Source: Adhaeribacter_A terreus
Lineage (GTDB): Bacteria; Bacteroidota; Bacteroidia; Cytophagales; Hymenobacteraceae
NCBI RefSeq assembly: GCF_042657365.1
Contig: NZ_JBHSKT010000008.1
Span: forward strand, 1-64,000
Length of the DNA stretch: 64,000 bases
Direction of reading: 5' to 3'
Under the pieces are notes generated by a model. That model was not told where the DNA came from and did no database searches. It was given only the letters and a program-made list of their open reading frames with translations. Position numbers and translations under genes: made by a program. Of the stretch, positions 50,575-59,300 are shown piece after piece; position 1 is the first letter of the stretch, and every line of letters begins with the position of its first letter.

Positions 50575-50602
50575 AACGCTATCCTTTTAGCCCTAAAAAG
50601 TG
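50573..50602 (+). repeat. 30-bp element at the phosphorylase stop codon
   Basis: AAAACGCTAT, CCTTTTAGCC, CTAAAAAGTG; the first AA completes TAA. Confidence 0.75.
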
Positions 50603-50634
50603 CTGAAAACTTTGACGCATTTTTAAACAGAAAT

Positions 50635-50690
50635 TTCTATCTAAAAAACAAAGCGAAGCATTGCCACTTCGCTTTGTTTTTTAGATAGAA
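50635..50690. terminator. Perfect 24-bp inverted-repeat terminator
   Basis: Arms 50635-50658 and 50667-50690 are exact inverse complements with an 8-nt loop (CATTGCCA). Long A and T tracts flank the GC core, so it terminates both the phosphorylase (+) and the AhpD-like gene (-). Confidence 0.93.
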
Positions 50691-50695
50691 GCTTT

Positions 50696-51136
50696 TTACT
50701 TCGGAATTTCTAATTGCGTGCTGATCGCAATTCGGTTCCAGGCATTAATGGTTACCACGAACATAATAAGTTGCGCCACATAACGCTCCCCGAAAGTTTC
50801 AATTGCTTTCTGATACGTTTTGTCGGTCAGGCCTTGCTTGTGAATTAAAGTAATTTCTTCGGTAACAGCTAAGAGCACTTTTTCTTCTTCGGTAAAAAGT
50901 TCGGTTTCTTTCCAGGCATTCAATAAGAAAATACGCTGGGGAGTTTCGCCGTTTTTAAGCGCATCTTTGGTGTGCATATCAATGCAAAATGCACAACCAT
51001 TTATCTGCGAAGCTCTGATCTTAATGAGTTCTTTGTGCGTTCTGTTTATTTCTGTGGTACCTAAATAACCTTCCAACGCAAACATGGCCTTGTAGGCTTT
51101 CGGGTCGATTTCCTGGATGTTGATTCTGTTGCTCAT
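50696..51136 (-). CDS. AhpD-like carboxymuconolactone decarboxylase-family protein
   Basis: 146 residues, all-helical CMD/AhpD fold. The redox motif CAFCIDMHTKDA (Cys-x-x-Cys with the following His) is intact, so a peroxidase-type function is likely rather than decarboxylase activity. EITLIHKQGLTDKTYQ follows. It lies directly behind a Crp-type regulator gene (62 bp apart) that may control it. A -7 box is 22 bp upstream. Confidence 0.88.
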   Translation of the reverse strand: MSNRINIQEIDPKAYKAMFALEGYLGTTEINRTHKELIKIRASQINGCAFCIDMHTKDALKNGETPQRIFLLNAWKETELFTEEEKVLLAVTEEITLIHKQGLTDKTYQKAIETFGERYVAQLIMFVVTINAWNRIAISTQLEIPK

Positions 51137-51158
51137 GAACTTAAGTTTTAATGATATA

Positions 51159-51166
51159 CAAAGGTA
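51159..51166 (-). promoter_or_regulatory. Candidate -7 box for the AhpD-like gene
   Basis: CAAAGGTA, TACCTTTG on the gene strand, 22 bp before the ATG. Confidence 0.4.
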
Positions 51167-51198
51167 GCCCAGGCAAAACCAATAAAACTTAAACTGGT

Positions 51199-51774
51199 TT
51201 AAGAACGGTTTTTATTTCGTAATTCGCTCAAATATTCCGGCGTAAATCCTAAAAAGGAAGCTAACAGATATTGCGGAATGCGCTGCACAAAATCCGGGTA
51301 ACTGCTATTGAAAGAATGGTAAAATTCTTCTTTTGAATAATCGAACAAGTATTTTATGCGCATCTGGGCCGCCGCGTAAGCGCGTTGATATATAAATCTG
51401 AAATACCGCTCCATTTTCGGATGTTGAAGCAATAATTTTTCCTGCGAATCGTGATCAATAATCAGGATCGTTGAAGGTTCTACTGCCTGTATATAAAATT
51501 CAGATTTAGTCTGATGTTCGAACGAAATATTATCGGTGATCCACCAGGTTTCAATCGCAAATTCAGTAGTTTGTTCAACGCCTTTTTTATTAATAAAAAA
51601 CTTCCTGAGACAACCTTTCAGCACAAAATAATTCGATTTACAAATTTGTCCTTCCGTAAGTAAATTCTCCTTTTTTCTGATCTCTGCCGTTCTGAAATAC
51701 GGAAGAACTGCAGCGAATTCTTCTTCACTTATCTCCACAAACTTGCCAATATGTTGTCTGAGTATTTCGGACAT
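51199..51774 (-). CDS. Crp/Fnr-family transcriptional regulator
   Basis: 191 residues. The cyclic-nucleotide-binding-like beta-barrel spans about 1-110 (ENLLTEGQICKSNYFVLKGCLRKFFIN). A C-terminal helix-turn-helix follows: RIPQYLLASFLGFTPEYLSELRNKNRS, the usual Bacteroidota Crp-type recognition end. The key cAMP-binding Arg/Glu residues of E. coli CRP are not present, so the ligand is open. Upstream of the AhpD-like gene, which is probably a target. Confidence 0.88.
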   Translation of the reverse strand: MSEILRQHIGKFVEISEEEFAAVLPYFRTAEIRKKENLLTEGQICKSNYFVLKGCLRKFFINKKGVEQTTEFAIETWWITDNISFEHQTKSEFYIQAVEPSTILIIDHDSQEKLLLQHPKMERYFRFIYQRAYAAAQMRIKYLFDYSKEEFYHSFNSSYPDFVQRIPQYLLASFLGFTPEYLSELRNKNRS

Positions 51775-51851
51775 ATTTCTATTAAAGTTTGAAAGAACTG
51801 TTACGGAAGATCTTTGTCTTGAAAAATAGGGAAGAAGAAAGAATAATGCCT

Positions 51852-51881
51852 AAAATGCTATGCTTTTATCGTCTAAAAGTC
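51852..51881 (+). repeat. 30-bp element, intergenic copy
   Basis: AAAATGCTAT, GCTTTTATCG, TCTAAAAGTC, between RNase Z and the Crp-type gene. Confidence 0.72.
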
Positions 51882-51898
51882 GGGCAATAAATTAGTAA

Positions 51899-52843
51899 TT
51901 AATTAGCAAATTCGTCCCGGAAATCGTATTCCAATACGCCAATTGTTTTCCCTTCTATGGCAAGTGTCGTATTTTCGAAAATGGCTTTGGCTTCTTCCAG
52001 CAGCGGCGTAAGGTCTTTGTAGCGGGCCGAAAAATGACCAATGAGCAAGCGTTTTACATTCGCTTTTAATGCGAGCGTTGCTGCCTGTTGGGCAGTGCTG
52101 TGGTTGGTATATGCCGCACGGTCTGCCATGTCGTGCATAAAGGTTGCCTCGTGGTAAAGCAGATCGGCACCCTTAATGTAAGGCAGAATATCTTCTTTGT
52201 ACTTGGTATCGGAGCAATACGCGTAGCTGCGGCTGCGTTTAGGATCAGTAGTAACATCTTTGTTATGCACCAGAATTTCGCCGTACTCATCCATAACATC
52301 TTCTCCGAATTTCAGGCGAACGAGTTGCGGAGGGGTAAGAAAGGAGGGCAGTTTTTCTTTTACCAGGTGGCGCGGTTTTGGCTTTTCTTTGAACAAAAAA
52401 CCGCAGCAAGGTACGCGGTGCTGCATGGGCAAGGTATGCACCGTAATGGTTTTATCCTCATAGATCCGTTTATAAACCGTAGGATCTATCTCGTGAAAAG
52501 TGATCGGGAAATTGATATTGGTATTGGAAACCTTGAACTGCAGCGTTAAAAGTTCGGCTAAGCCGGGAGGCCCGAACAGATTCAAAGGAGTTGTGCGCAT
52601 CTGCAGATGCATGGTAGAAAGCAACCCGAATAAACCGAAGTAATGGTCGCCGTGCAGATGGCTGATAAAAATATTGAGAATGCGGTGATGCTTGATCTTG
52701 TACCGCATTAACTGACTTTGGGTACCTTCGCCGCAGTCTATTAAATTAAGATGGCTGCCAACGGTAAGTACCTGGGCCGTATGGAAACGATTGGGAGCAG
52801 GAATGGCGGAAGAACTGCCCAATATTTTGAGTTCAAAATCCAA
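51899..52843 (-). CDS. rnz: Ribonuclease Z
   Basis: 314 residues. ILGSSSAIPAPNRFHTAQ start, SHLHGDHYFGLFGLL zinc motif (about residue 60), and TNHSTAQQAA near the C-terminal ligands. It cleaves the 3' trailer of tRNA precursors; useful here because the tRNA gene in the window lacks encoded CCA. The start is a TTG at 52843, chosen because the family N-terminus begins there and an in-frame stop lies 25 bp upstream. Downstream of a STAS gene and purC. Confidence 0.93.
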   Translation of the reverse strand: MDFELKILGSSSAIPAPNRFHTAQVLTVGSHLNLIDCGEGTQSQLMRYKIKHHRILNIFISHLHGDHYFGLFGLLSTMHLQMRTTPLNLFGPPGLAELLTLQFKVSNTNINFPITFHEIDPTVYKRIYEDKTITVHTLPMQHRVPCCGFLFKEKPKPRHLVKEKLPSFLTPPQLVRLKFGEDVMDEYGEILVHNKDVTTDPKRSRSYAYCSDTKYKEDILPYIKGADLLYHEATFMHDMADRAAYTNHSTAQQAATLALKANVKRLLIGHFSARYKDLTPLLEEAKAIFENTTLAIEGKTIGVLEYDFRDEFAN

Positions 52844-52867
52844 TCCTGCTCCCTTTTTAAGGTTTCG

Positions 52868-53245
52868 TTAGTCTTCCTTATTCGTCAGGTCGCGCTCAAT
52901 TTCGTGCAGAAAAATGCGGTCGATGCCTTCTTCTACTGTTGGCAGAATGTTCAGAACAGACTCCAGTTTAGAGATCGTGATCAGCTTCATTACGTGGTCC
53001 TGCAGACCAGTTAAAATAAGCAAGCCGTTAGAAGAATTGCACAAACGGTTGGCAATCAGGATCGAGCTCAGGCCGGAAGAGTCAGTATATTTTACGTTGG
53101 TAAGATCCAGGATCAGGTTATTGATACCTTCGGCGTTGAGCTTCACGAATTCAGACTTCAGATCAGGGGCAATCGTCGTGTCAAGCTTTTTCTCGTCGAT
53201 GGTAATGACGGTATAGTTCTCTTTTTTATCGATCGTGTATTTCAT
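52868..53245 (-). CDS. STAS-domain anti-sigma factor antagonist
   Basis: 125 residues. KNEYTVITIDEKK-like N-terminus, then ILDLTNVKYTDSSGLSSILIANRL, with the phosphorylatable Ser of the SpoIIAA type in the DSSG motif. It binds an anti-sigma factor or kinase when unphosphorylated. No cognate kinase or phosphatase gene adjoins it. It lies 24 bp upstream of rnz and downstream of purC on the same strand. Confidence 0.9.
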   Translation of the reverse strand: MKYTIDKKENYTVITIDEKKLDTTIAPDLKSEFVKLNAEGINNLILDLTNVKYTDSSGLSSILIANRLCNSSNGLLILTGLQDHVMKLITISKLESVLNILPTVEEGIDRIFLHEIERDLTNKED

Positions 53246-53313
53246 ACGTCGCGGTAATATGGTTTAAAGTGCGAATCTAGTAAAAAGTAACGAGACTTTT
53301 GTAAAATTTCGCG

Positions 53314-54249
53314 TTAAAAAATGTTTTCTTTTATGCTTTTCTCAATTCTTTCCAGAATGCCTTCATAGCCGGTTTTAACAAACTTCTGGCCTGTAACATT
53401 GTGGTAAAGCTCCAGGTAGCGCTCCGAGATCTCCGAAACCTTTTCGTCGGTCATCTCCGGGATCTGCTGGCCGTCTTTGCCCTGAAAATTATTTTCGATC
53501 AGCCATTGCCTTACGAACTCCTTGGAAAGTTGTTTCTGGGGTTCGTTGTTTTTCTGTCTTTCTTCGTAGCCTTCAGCATAAAAATAGCGCGAAGAATCAG
53601 GCGTATGGATCTCATCGATCAGGTAGATCTGGCCATCGAGTTTACCAAATTCATATTTAGTATCAACCAGAATAAGCCCTTGCTTGGTTCCCAGATCGGT
53701 GCCGCGTTTAAATAAAGCCCGGGTGTAATTCTCCAGTTGCACGTAATCTTCTTCGCTCACAATGCCCTGACGGATAATTTCTTCCCGCGAAATATCTTCG
53801 TCGTGACCCTGATCGGCTTTGGTGCTTGGCGTAATAATGGGCTCCGGCAAACGGTCATTTTCTTTCAGGCCTTCCGGTAAAGCAACGCCGCACAGCATGC
53901 GTTCGCCGCTCTGGTAAACGCGCCACGCATGGCCGGCCAAATATCCACGTATAACCATTTCAACTTTAAAAGGTTCGCAGAAATGACCGATGGCTACGTT
54001 CGGATCCGGCTGGCTTAATACCCAGTTCGGTACAATATCGGAAGTAGCTTTTAAATGGTAAGCCGCTATCTGGTTCAGTACCTGGCCTTTATACGGAATG
54101 GCGCGGGGCAGAACCACATCAAAAGCTGAAATGCGGTCGGTGGCTACAATGGCTAATTTATTGCCGAAATAATACACATCGCGTACTTTGCCACGATAAA
54201 AACCGGTCTGACCCAGGAATTCGAAATTTGTTTCTTTAAGCGCGTCCAT
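53314..54249 (-). CDS. purC: SAICAR synthetase
   Basis: 311 residues, the longer eukaryote-like form seen in Bacteroidota. The substrate and ATP motifs FYRGKVRDVYYFGNKLAIVATDRISAFD, RGYLAGHAW and LVDTKYEFGK are present. It joins aspartate to CAIR in purine synthesis. A -7 box (CAAAGGTA in reverse) lies 31 bp upstream of the ATG. Probably co-transcribed with the STAS gene. Confidence 0.96.
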   Translation of the reverse strand: MDALKETNFEFLGQTGFYRGKVRDVYYFGNKLAIVATDRISAFDVVLPRAIPYKGQVLNQIAAYHLKATSDIVPNWVLSQPDPNVAIGHFCEPFKVEMVIRGYLAGHAWRVYQSGERMLCGVALPEGLKENDRLPEPIITPSTKADQGHDEDISREEIIRQGIVSEEDYVQLENYTRALFKRGTDLGTKQGLILVDTKYEFGKLDGQIYLIDEIHTPDSSRYFYAEGYEERQKNNEPQKQLSKEFVRQWLIENNFQGKDGQQIPEMTDEKVSEISERYLELYHNVTGQKFVKTGYEGILERIEKSIKENIF

Positions 54250-54279
54250 TCAGAAAAAAGTAGTAATAAATGATTGCTG

Positions 54280-54287
54280 CAAAGGTA
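54280..54287 (-). promoter_or_regulatory. Candidate -7 box for purC
   Basis: CAAAGGTA, TACCTTTG on the gene strand, 31 bp before the start. Confidence 0.42.
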
Positions 54288-54400
54288 GGAAGGTTCGGTA
54301 AATATTGAACGAATCGGCTAGATTTCTTTCTCTGGATTGGGCATAACTTTTATAAATGAAAGTTGTTATTCGTTACGGAATTTCAAAAATTTATTCTAAG

Positions 54401-54430
54401 CAGTTTTTCGGGCCAAAAGCATACCGTTTT
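54401..54430 (-). repeat. 30-bp element, intergenic copy
   Basis: Minus strand: AAAACGGTAT, GCTTTTGGCC, CGAAAAACTG. Located 9 bp beyond the stop of the SDR gene. Confidence 0.8.
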
Positions 54431-54438
54431 TGCAAGGT

Positions 54439-55878
54439 TTAAACCGCTTTCCGGATCAGGTTGCGCGCCATGCCACCAAAAATAATGAAGTGAAAAGGCA
54501 GAACACTGTACCAGTATAATCTTCCCCACAAACCTTTTGGCCGGAAAGCGGCGAGTTGCTCCAGGTAATTTTTACCGTTTTCTTCAAATATCCGGAACTG
54601 GAGCCAGGCTTCGCCGGGAAGTTTCATTTCGGCGTAAAGCAGCAAGCGTTTGTTTTGTTTATCGGCTAAAAGTACCCGCCAGAAATCGAGCGTATCGCCT
54701 GCTTTCAGGTCAGTCGGATGACGACGGCCGCGCCGTAAACCTACACCGCCCACCATTTTATCCAGAAAACCACGAATGTTCCAGAGCCAATCGGTTTTGT
54801 ACCAGCCACGCTTTCCGCCGATCTGCCAGATATTTTCCAGCACGTGGTTATACTCGCCTTCCAGCGGAATGATTTGTTTATCGGTAAGCACGCCGTTTTG
54901 CGGAATCTGCACAAAATCCATGTAATCCTGCCTGATCGTTCCGCTCACCAAAGCATCTGTCCAGCTGGAAATTACCGAATTCTGTTCGATCTTGCTGAAG
55001 GCGAGTTTTAACGCTTCTTCGTAAGGAATGCAGGCGTGCGGAATAAGGTTTTTTATCTGGTCATTTTGCACAACGGTATCCGATTTCAGGCTTTCAACCA
55101 GGCTTCGGGCAATAGAAAAAGTGGTGCTGGTTAAAAAATAAAGCCAGTAAGAAGAAAGTTTGGGCGTAAGAATTGGCAGCGTAATAATGCGACGTTTCAG
55201 GCCCCGGATTTCGGCCAGTTTCAGGAGCATTTGTTTGTACGTGAGAATATCTGGGCCGCCAATATCGAGGGTTTTATTCCGGCAAGGCTCGCAGGTAAGC
55301 ACTTCCGATAAATAAAAAAGTACATCACGAATGGCAATGGGCTGGCAACGGGAATTCAACCATTTCGGCGTGATCATGACCGGCAGTTTTTCCACCAGAT
55401 CGCGGATAATTTCGAAGGAAGCCGAGCCGGAACCGATAATAATGGAAGCCCTCAAAACGGTAACTGGTATGTTGCCGGTGCGCAAAACCTGCTCCACGTT
55501 GCTTCGCGAAGCCATGTGCCTGGAAAGTTTTTCGCCGTAAGAAAGGCCGCTTAAATAGATCAGTTGATTTGCCGAAGTCCGGTTTAAATATGTTTTGAAG
55601 TTTTCGGCTGAACGGGCTTCGGCGCTGTAAAAATCCTGGCTGCCGCCCATAGAATGTACGAGGTAATAAGCAGCATCAATTTCGGTGGGCAGTTGGTTTA
55701 AGCTGGCTTCATCGAGCAGGTCGGCTTTTACGATTTTTACTTTTTCTTTCAGGCTTTCTTCCAGCTCAAACCTTCGCGGGTCGCGCACCAGGCAGGTTAT
55801 TTCGTGCCCTTTTTCTAGCAACACCGGTAACAATCTCTTACCAATGTAACCGTTGGCGCCGGTCAGTAATATTTTCAT
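54439..55878 (-). CDS. Atypical SDR NAD(P)-binding protein with DUF2867
   Basis: 479 residues. The N-terminal Rossmann domain has GANGYIGKRLLPVLLEKGHEITCLVRDPRRF with the dinucleotide Gly motif, and YLVHSMGG further on. The C-terminal half (about 300-479; KTDWLWNIRGFLDKMVGGVGLRRGRRHPTDLKAGDTLDFWRV) is a DUF2867 domain. The reaction is unknown. Proteins of this architecture have been linked to sugar or lipid modification but evidence is weak. Single gene. Confidence 0.85.
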   Translation of the reverse strand: MKILLTGANGYIGKRLLPVLLEKGHEITCLVRDPRRFELEESLKEKVKIVKADLLDEASLNQLPTEIDAAYYLVHSMGGSQDFYSAEARSAENFKTYLNRTSANQLIYLSGLSYGEKLSRHMASRSNVEQVLRTGNIPVTVLRASIIIGSGSASFEIIRDLVEKLPVMITPKWLNSRCQPIAIRDVLFYLSEVLTCEPCRNKTLDIGGPDILTYKQMLLKLAEIRGLKRRIITLPILTPKLSSYWLYFLTSTTFSIARSLVESLKSDTVVQNDQIKNLIPHACIPYEEALKLAFSKIEQNSVISSWTDALVSGTIRQDYMDFVQIPQNGVLTDKQIIPLEGEYNHVLENIWQIGGKRGWYKTDWLWNIRGFLDKMVGGVGLRRGRRHPTDLKAGDTLDFWRVLLADKQNKRLLLYAEMKLPGEAWLQFRIFEENGKNYLEQLAAFRPKGLWGRLYWYSVLPFHFIIFGGMARNLIRKAV

Positions 55879-55968
55879 AGCGGTTAGTTTTGAGCTGCAA
55901 ATGCATACGGTTTTTCCGGTTTTAAGAACATTTTTTCGGCCCCGAAGTTTTGAGAAATGCCGGCTTCT

Positions 55969-55998
55969 GACTTTTTCAGGTGCAAAGTATAGCGTTTT
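55969..55998 (-). repeat. 30-bp element, intergenic copy
   Basis: Minus strand: AAAACGCTAT, ACTTTGCACC, TGAAAAAGTC. CTGACTTTTT (55967) and AAAAAGTCAG (56005-56014) also form an inverse pair around it. Confidence 0.75.
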
Positions 55999-56074
55999 TA
56001 ATATAAAAAGTCAGAACCTAAAGGCAGGGCGTGCGTTATAGGAAGGAAAAAACTTCCAGCTATTTTATAAAAAT

Positions 56075-56641
56075 ATGGCAAACTCTGGAGCTTCCCACTA
56101 CTTCTATTATCAGGATCAGAAGGTTGAATTAGGCCCGGTTCTGACAGATATGCTCATCATCGGTTTTGCTGATGGCACCGATAAAGCAACCAAAGACAAA
56201 ATCCTGAGCGAATATGAGTTTCTGGGTAATATTCTCGACGAAACAAACTCAGGTTCAGCCGATGTAACGGTCGTTTCCACGCGGGGCGAAATTACTCCCG
56301 GCACCATGGAACTGAAGTTCAATTTACTGGAACAGCATCCGAAAATAATGTATGCCACGCCGTTCTTTTCGCGTACGGAAGATAAACAGGGCCGTTTGGG
56401 CATTACTAACCAGTTTATTGTAACCCTGGAAGAACCGGTAAGTAAAGCGCTGCTCGAAAAACTGATGAAACGAACCAACACCCGTTTGGTAGAAGAGCTG
56501 GGAAATAATATTTACCTTTTATCTGCCGATAAAAATGCGGCCGGAAACGCGCTCGATATGGCCAATTATTTCCACGAAAATCCTGGGATCAAGATCGGAG
56601 AGCCAGATTTCTTCCAGAATTTAGTTTTGGATCAGATCTAA
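56075..56641 (+). CDS. Standalone subtilase-prodomain-like protein
   Basis: 188 residues with no signal peptide. Two tandem beta-alpha-beta-beta-alpha-beta-like modules: about 22-100 (DMLIIGFADGTDKATKDKIL ... KIMYATPFF) and about 107-182 (NQFIVTLEEPVSKALLEKL ... IKIGEPDFF). Both resemble the propeptide of S8 peptidases, which end in (A/G)EPDFF. No catalytic triad is present anywhere near. Could be a protease inhibitor or folding helper acting in trans; the closest known precedent is the I9 inhibitor idea. The repeat relation is read from sequence; the function is inferred. Confidence 0.7.
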   Translation: MANSGASHYFYYQDQKVELGPVLTDMLIIGFADGTDKATKDKILSEYEFLGNILDETNSGSADVTVVSTRGEITPGTMELKFNLLEQHPKIMYATPFFSRTEDKQGRLGITNQFIVTLEEPVSKALLEKLMKRTNTRLVEELGNNIYLLSADKNAAGNALDMANYFHENPGIKIGEPDFFQNLVLDQI

Positions 56642-56648
56642 TGGATTT

Positions 56649-56675
56649 GGGAATTTGAAGATTTGAAAATGCTCA
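56649..56675. repeat. TTCAAATCTTCAAAT repeat, inverse copy
   Basis: GGGAATTTGAAGATTTGAAAATGC is the complement of the 28.6-kb copy. Confidence 0.5.
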
Positions 56676-56702
56676 GTTTTTGATTCTTTAATTTGATAAA
56701 AT

Positions 56703-56746
56703 TAAAAAAGTCTGACGCTGCATCTAGGTGCTGCATCAGACTTTTT
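56703..56746. terminator. Hairpin with GTCTGA arms
   Basis: AAAAAAGTCTGA and TCAGACTTTTT pair around an AT-poor loop holding a direct GCTGCATC repeat; T-run follows. Confidence 0.8.
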
Positions 56747-56752
56747 GTGTTT

Positions 56753-56790
56753 AAAACGATAGCGTTTTCAGTAAAAAACGCTATCGTTTT
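56753..56790. repeat. Perfect 16-bp arm palindrome related to the element
   Basis: AAAACGATAGCGTTTT and AAAACGCTATCGTTTT around CAGTAA. A variant of the element hairpin with a different internal order; faces the lysA stop at 56805. Confidence 0.85.
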
Positions 56791-56804
56791 TACCTTCAAA
56801 ACTA

Positions 56805-57953
56805 TCAGCCTTCGAAATAAAATGCGGGTGCTTTTTCCCGTAAATTATATCCTGAACTCATAACCTCGCCGTAAGCGCCGGCGGTACGAATGGCCAGCAG
56901 ATCACCGCGGTTGGTTTCCGGGAGCATTACCGCTTTGCCAAAACAATCGGAAGATTCGCAGATCGGGCCAACTACATCGTAACGCAAATCAGGTTCATGG
57001 CTGGTAAGGTTCTCAATTTTATGGTAAGCCTGGTAAAGCGCCGGACGCATCAATTCGGTCATGCCGGCATCCAGAATTACAAAATTGGTTTTGATACCTT
57101 TTTTAATGTAGAGCACTTTAGAAACTAACGTGCCACACTGCGCTACCAACGCCCTGCCAAGTTCAAAATGTACTTGCTGGCCCGGTTCCGGTTTTAGAAA
57201 TTCTTTAAATATCCCGAAATACATAGCAAAATCCGGAATGGCTTCTGCATCTGGTTCGTGATAATTTACGCCTAAGCCGCCGCCTAAATTCAAATGTTCT
57301 ACTTTAATGTTGCGGCTTAAAAACCAACCCTGAATTTCGTTAACGCGGAGGCATAATTGCTTGAAAACGCTTAATTCCGTGATCTGAGAGCCAATGTGAA
57401 AATGCAAGCCTACCAGTTGCAGATTGGTTAAAGTTGGCAGATAATCAATGAGTTGTGGCAGTTCCCAGAAGTTGATCCCGAATTTGTTTTCTTCTAAACC
57501 GGTAGTAATGTAATGGTGCGTTTTAGCATTAACGTTCGGGTTGATGCGGAGCGCAATACGCGCTTTTTTGCCCATTTTACCGGCCAGTTCGTTCAGGACT
57601 TCCAGCTCATGTACCGATTCGGCATTAAAACAGAAAATATCGTTTTCCAGTCCGAAATTTATTTCCGCATCCGATTTTCCAACGCCGGCAAAAACTACTT
57701 TATCGGCGGTAAAACCTGCTGCCAGCGCTTTTTTAACTTCATTCCCGCTTACGCAATCGGCGCCAAAACCCACATTTCTGATCTCCGCTAAAACCGGATC
57801 GTTGGTGTTGGCTTTCAGGGCGTAATGTACGTGGTAATCGTGTTTCTGCGCTTCTTTGGCTGCTGCCTGCAAGGTTTCGCGGAGCAGCTTCAGATCGTAA
57901 GCGTAAAAAGGGGTGGGGTTGTTTTGCAGTTCGGTTTTATTGATGTGCAGCAT
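56805..57953 (-). CDS. lysA: Diaminopimelate decarboxylase
   Basis: 382 residues, PLP-dependent fold III. YALKANTNDPVLAEI carries the PLP Lys. HIGSQIT, LNLGGGLGV and ICESSDCFGK are the other cofactor/substrate blocks. Converts meso-DAP to lysine. Its ATG overlaps the TAA of the aspartate kinase gene by one base (TAATG), so coupled translation is likely. A palindrome lies 15 bp past its stop. Confidence 0.95.
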   Translation of the reverse strand: MLHINKTELQNNPTPFYAYDLKLLRETLQAAAKEAQKHDYHVHYALKANTNDPVLAEIRNVGFGADCVSGNEVKKALAAGFTADKVVFAGVGKSDAEINFGLENDIFCFNAESVHELEVLNELAGKMGKKARIALRINPNVNAKTHHYITTGLEENKFGINFWELPQLIDYLPTLTNLQLVGLHFHIGSQITELSVFKQLCLRVNEIQGWFLSRNIKVEHLNLGGGLGVNYHEPDAEAIPDFAMYFGIFKEFLKPEPGQQVHFELGRALVAQCGTLVSKVLYIKKGIKTNFVILDAGMTELMRPALYQAYHKIENLTSHEPDLRYDVVGPICESSDCFGKAVMLPETNRGDLLAIRTAGAYGEVMSSGYNLREKAPAFYFEG

Positions 57954-59281
57954 TAATTTCCTCCTTCGCCAAAAACGTTATCGTTCAGCGCCGTTAAAGC
58001 CGCCACTTTATGTTCAGATTTTATCAGGAAACTGATATTGTTTTTGCTTCCGCCGTACGAGATCATGCGCAATGGAATGTGTTGCAAAGCGGTAATGATC
58101 TTAAAGGCGTAACCCGTGCTTTCAGCCAGAAAATCGCCTACGATACAGATAATGGTCTGATCCTGTTCTACTTCCACGTTGCCGTAAAGTCTCAGATCTT
58201 CTACAATGGCGCCCAAATGTTTGGTGTCGTCTATGGTTATGGAAACGGCAACTTCCGAAGTGGTGATCATGTCAATCGGGGTTTTATAAACCTCAAAAAC
58301 CTCGAAAACGCTACGCAGAAAACCGTAAGCCAAAAGCATGCGGCTCGACTGAATTTTAATAGCCGTGATACCATCTTTGGCAGCTACCGCTTTAATATTC
58401 TGGCCGTTGGTTTTGCTGGAAATTAACGTGCCGCGCGCTTCCGGTTGCATGGTGTTGAGTAAACGTACCGGAATGTTTTCCTGCTTGGCGGGCCACACGC
58501 TGCTCGGGTGCAGAATTTTGGCCCCGAAATAAGCCAGCTCGGCCGCTTCATCGAAGGAAAGTTCGGCGATAGGGTAGGTGTTTTTAACCACGCGCGGGTC
58601 GTTGTTGTGCATGCCGTCGATATCGGTCCAGATCTGAATTTCTTCGGCTTTTATGGCTGCACCAATTAAAGACGCCGAATAATCGGAACCGCCACGTTTC
58701 AGGTTGTCAATTTCGCCGAAAGCATTGCGGCATATATAACCTTGTGTTACAAAGATCTGTTTGCGGTCGTACTTTGAAAGTTCGGTTTGCAGGTTTTCGC
58801 GAATGTAAGCCATGTCTGGTTCCTGGTCCTGGTCCAGTCGCATGAAGTTTAACGCTGGCAGCAAGGTTCCGGCCACGTCAGTTTCCTGTAAATGAAAATG
58901 GAAAAGCGCTGTAGATAAAAGTTCGCCCTGGGCTAAAATAGCGCGCTCTTCGTTTACCGTAAAAAGGTCTTGCGTGAAAGCCTGCAGGTACTGAAAATGC
59001 TCGTTCAAGAGTTGCAGCGCCTGATTTTTCCAGTTTTCGGTATCGAATAATTCTTCGGTTACGAGCTGGTACTGGCGGTGTAATTCCTGGATCTGTTTCT
59101 TAGCTTCGTCGGTACGTTTATGCTTCAGCAGCTCGGTAATTTCAACTAAACGATTGGTTGTGCCACTCATGGCCGAAAGCACCACCAGTACAGGGCGGTT
59201 TTCGCGCTGCACTAAATGGGCCACGTTTTTGATACGGGCTGCGGAACCTACAGAAGTGCCGCCGAATTTTAAGACTTTCAT
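57953..59281 (-). CDS. lysC: Aspartate kinase (monofunctional)
   Basis: 442 residues. KFGGTSVGSAARIKNV is the Lys/ATP motif, GRGG-like KRGGSDYSASLIGAA binds aspartate, and two ACT domains (about 305-440) give feedback control, with ITIDDTKHLGAIVEDL in the second. First step of lysine/threonine synthesis. It overlaps lysA by one base, pointing to a lysine/DAP-directed isoform. Starts 42 bp after a -7 box that coincides with an element copy. Confidence 0.95.
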   Translation of the reverse strand: MKVLKFGGTSVGSAARIKNVAHLVQRENRPVLVVLSAMSGTTNRLVEITELLKHKRTDEAKKQIQELHRQYQLVTEELFDTENWKNQALQLLNEHFQYLQAFTQDLFTVNEERAILAQGELLSTALFHFHLQETDVAGTLLPALNFMRLDQDQEPDMAYIRENLQTELSKYDRKQIFVTQGYICRNAFGEIDNLKRGGSDYSASLIGAAIKAEEIQIWTDIDGMHNNDPRVVKNTYPIAELSFDEAAELAYFGAKILHPSSVWPAKQENIPVRLLNTMQPEARGTLISSKTNGQNIKAVAAKDGITAIKIQSSRMLLAYGFLRSVFEVFEVYKTPIDMITTSEVAVSITIDDTKHLGAIVEDLRLYGNVEVEQDQTIICIVGDFLAESTGYAFKIITALQHIPLRMISYGGSKNNISFLIKSEHKVAALTALNDNVFGEGGN

Positions 59282-59300
59282 TAATAACAGATTATACGTA

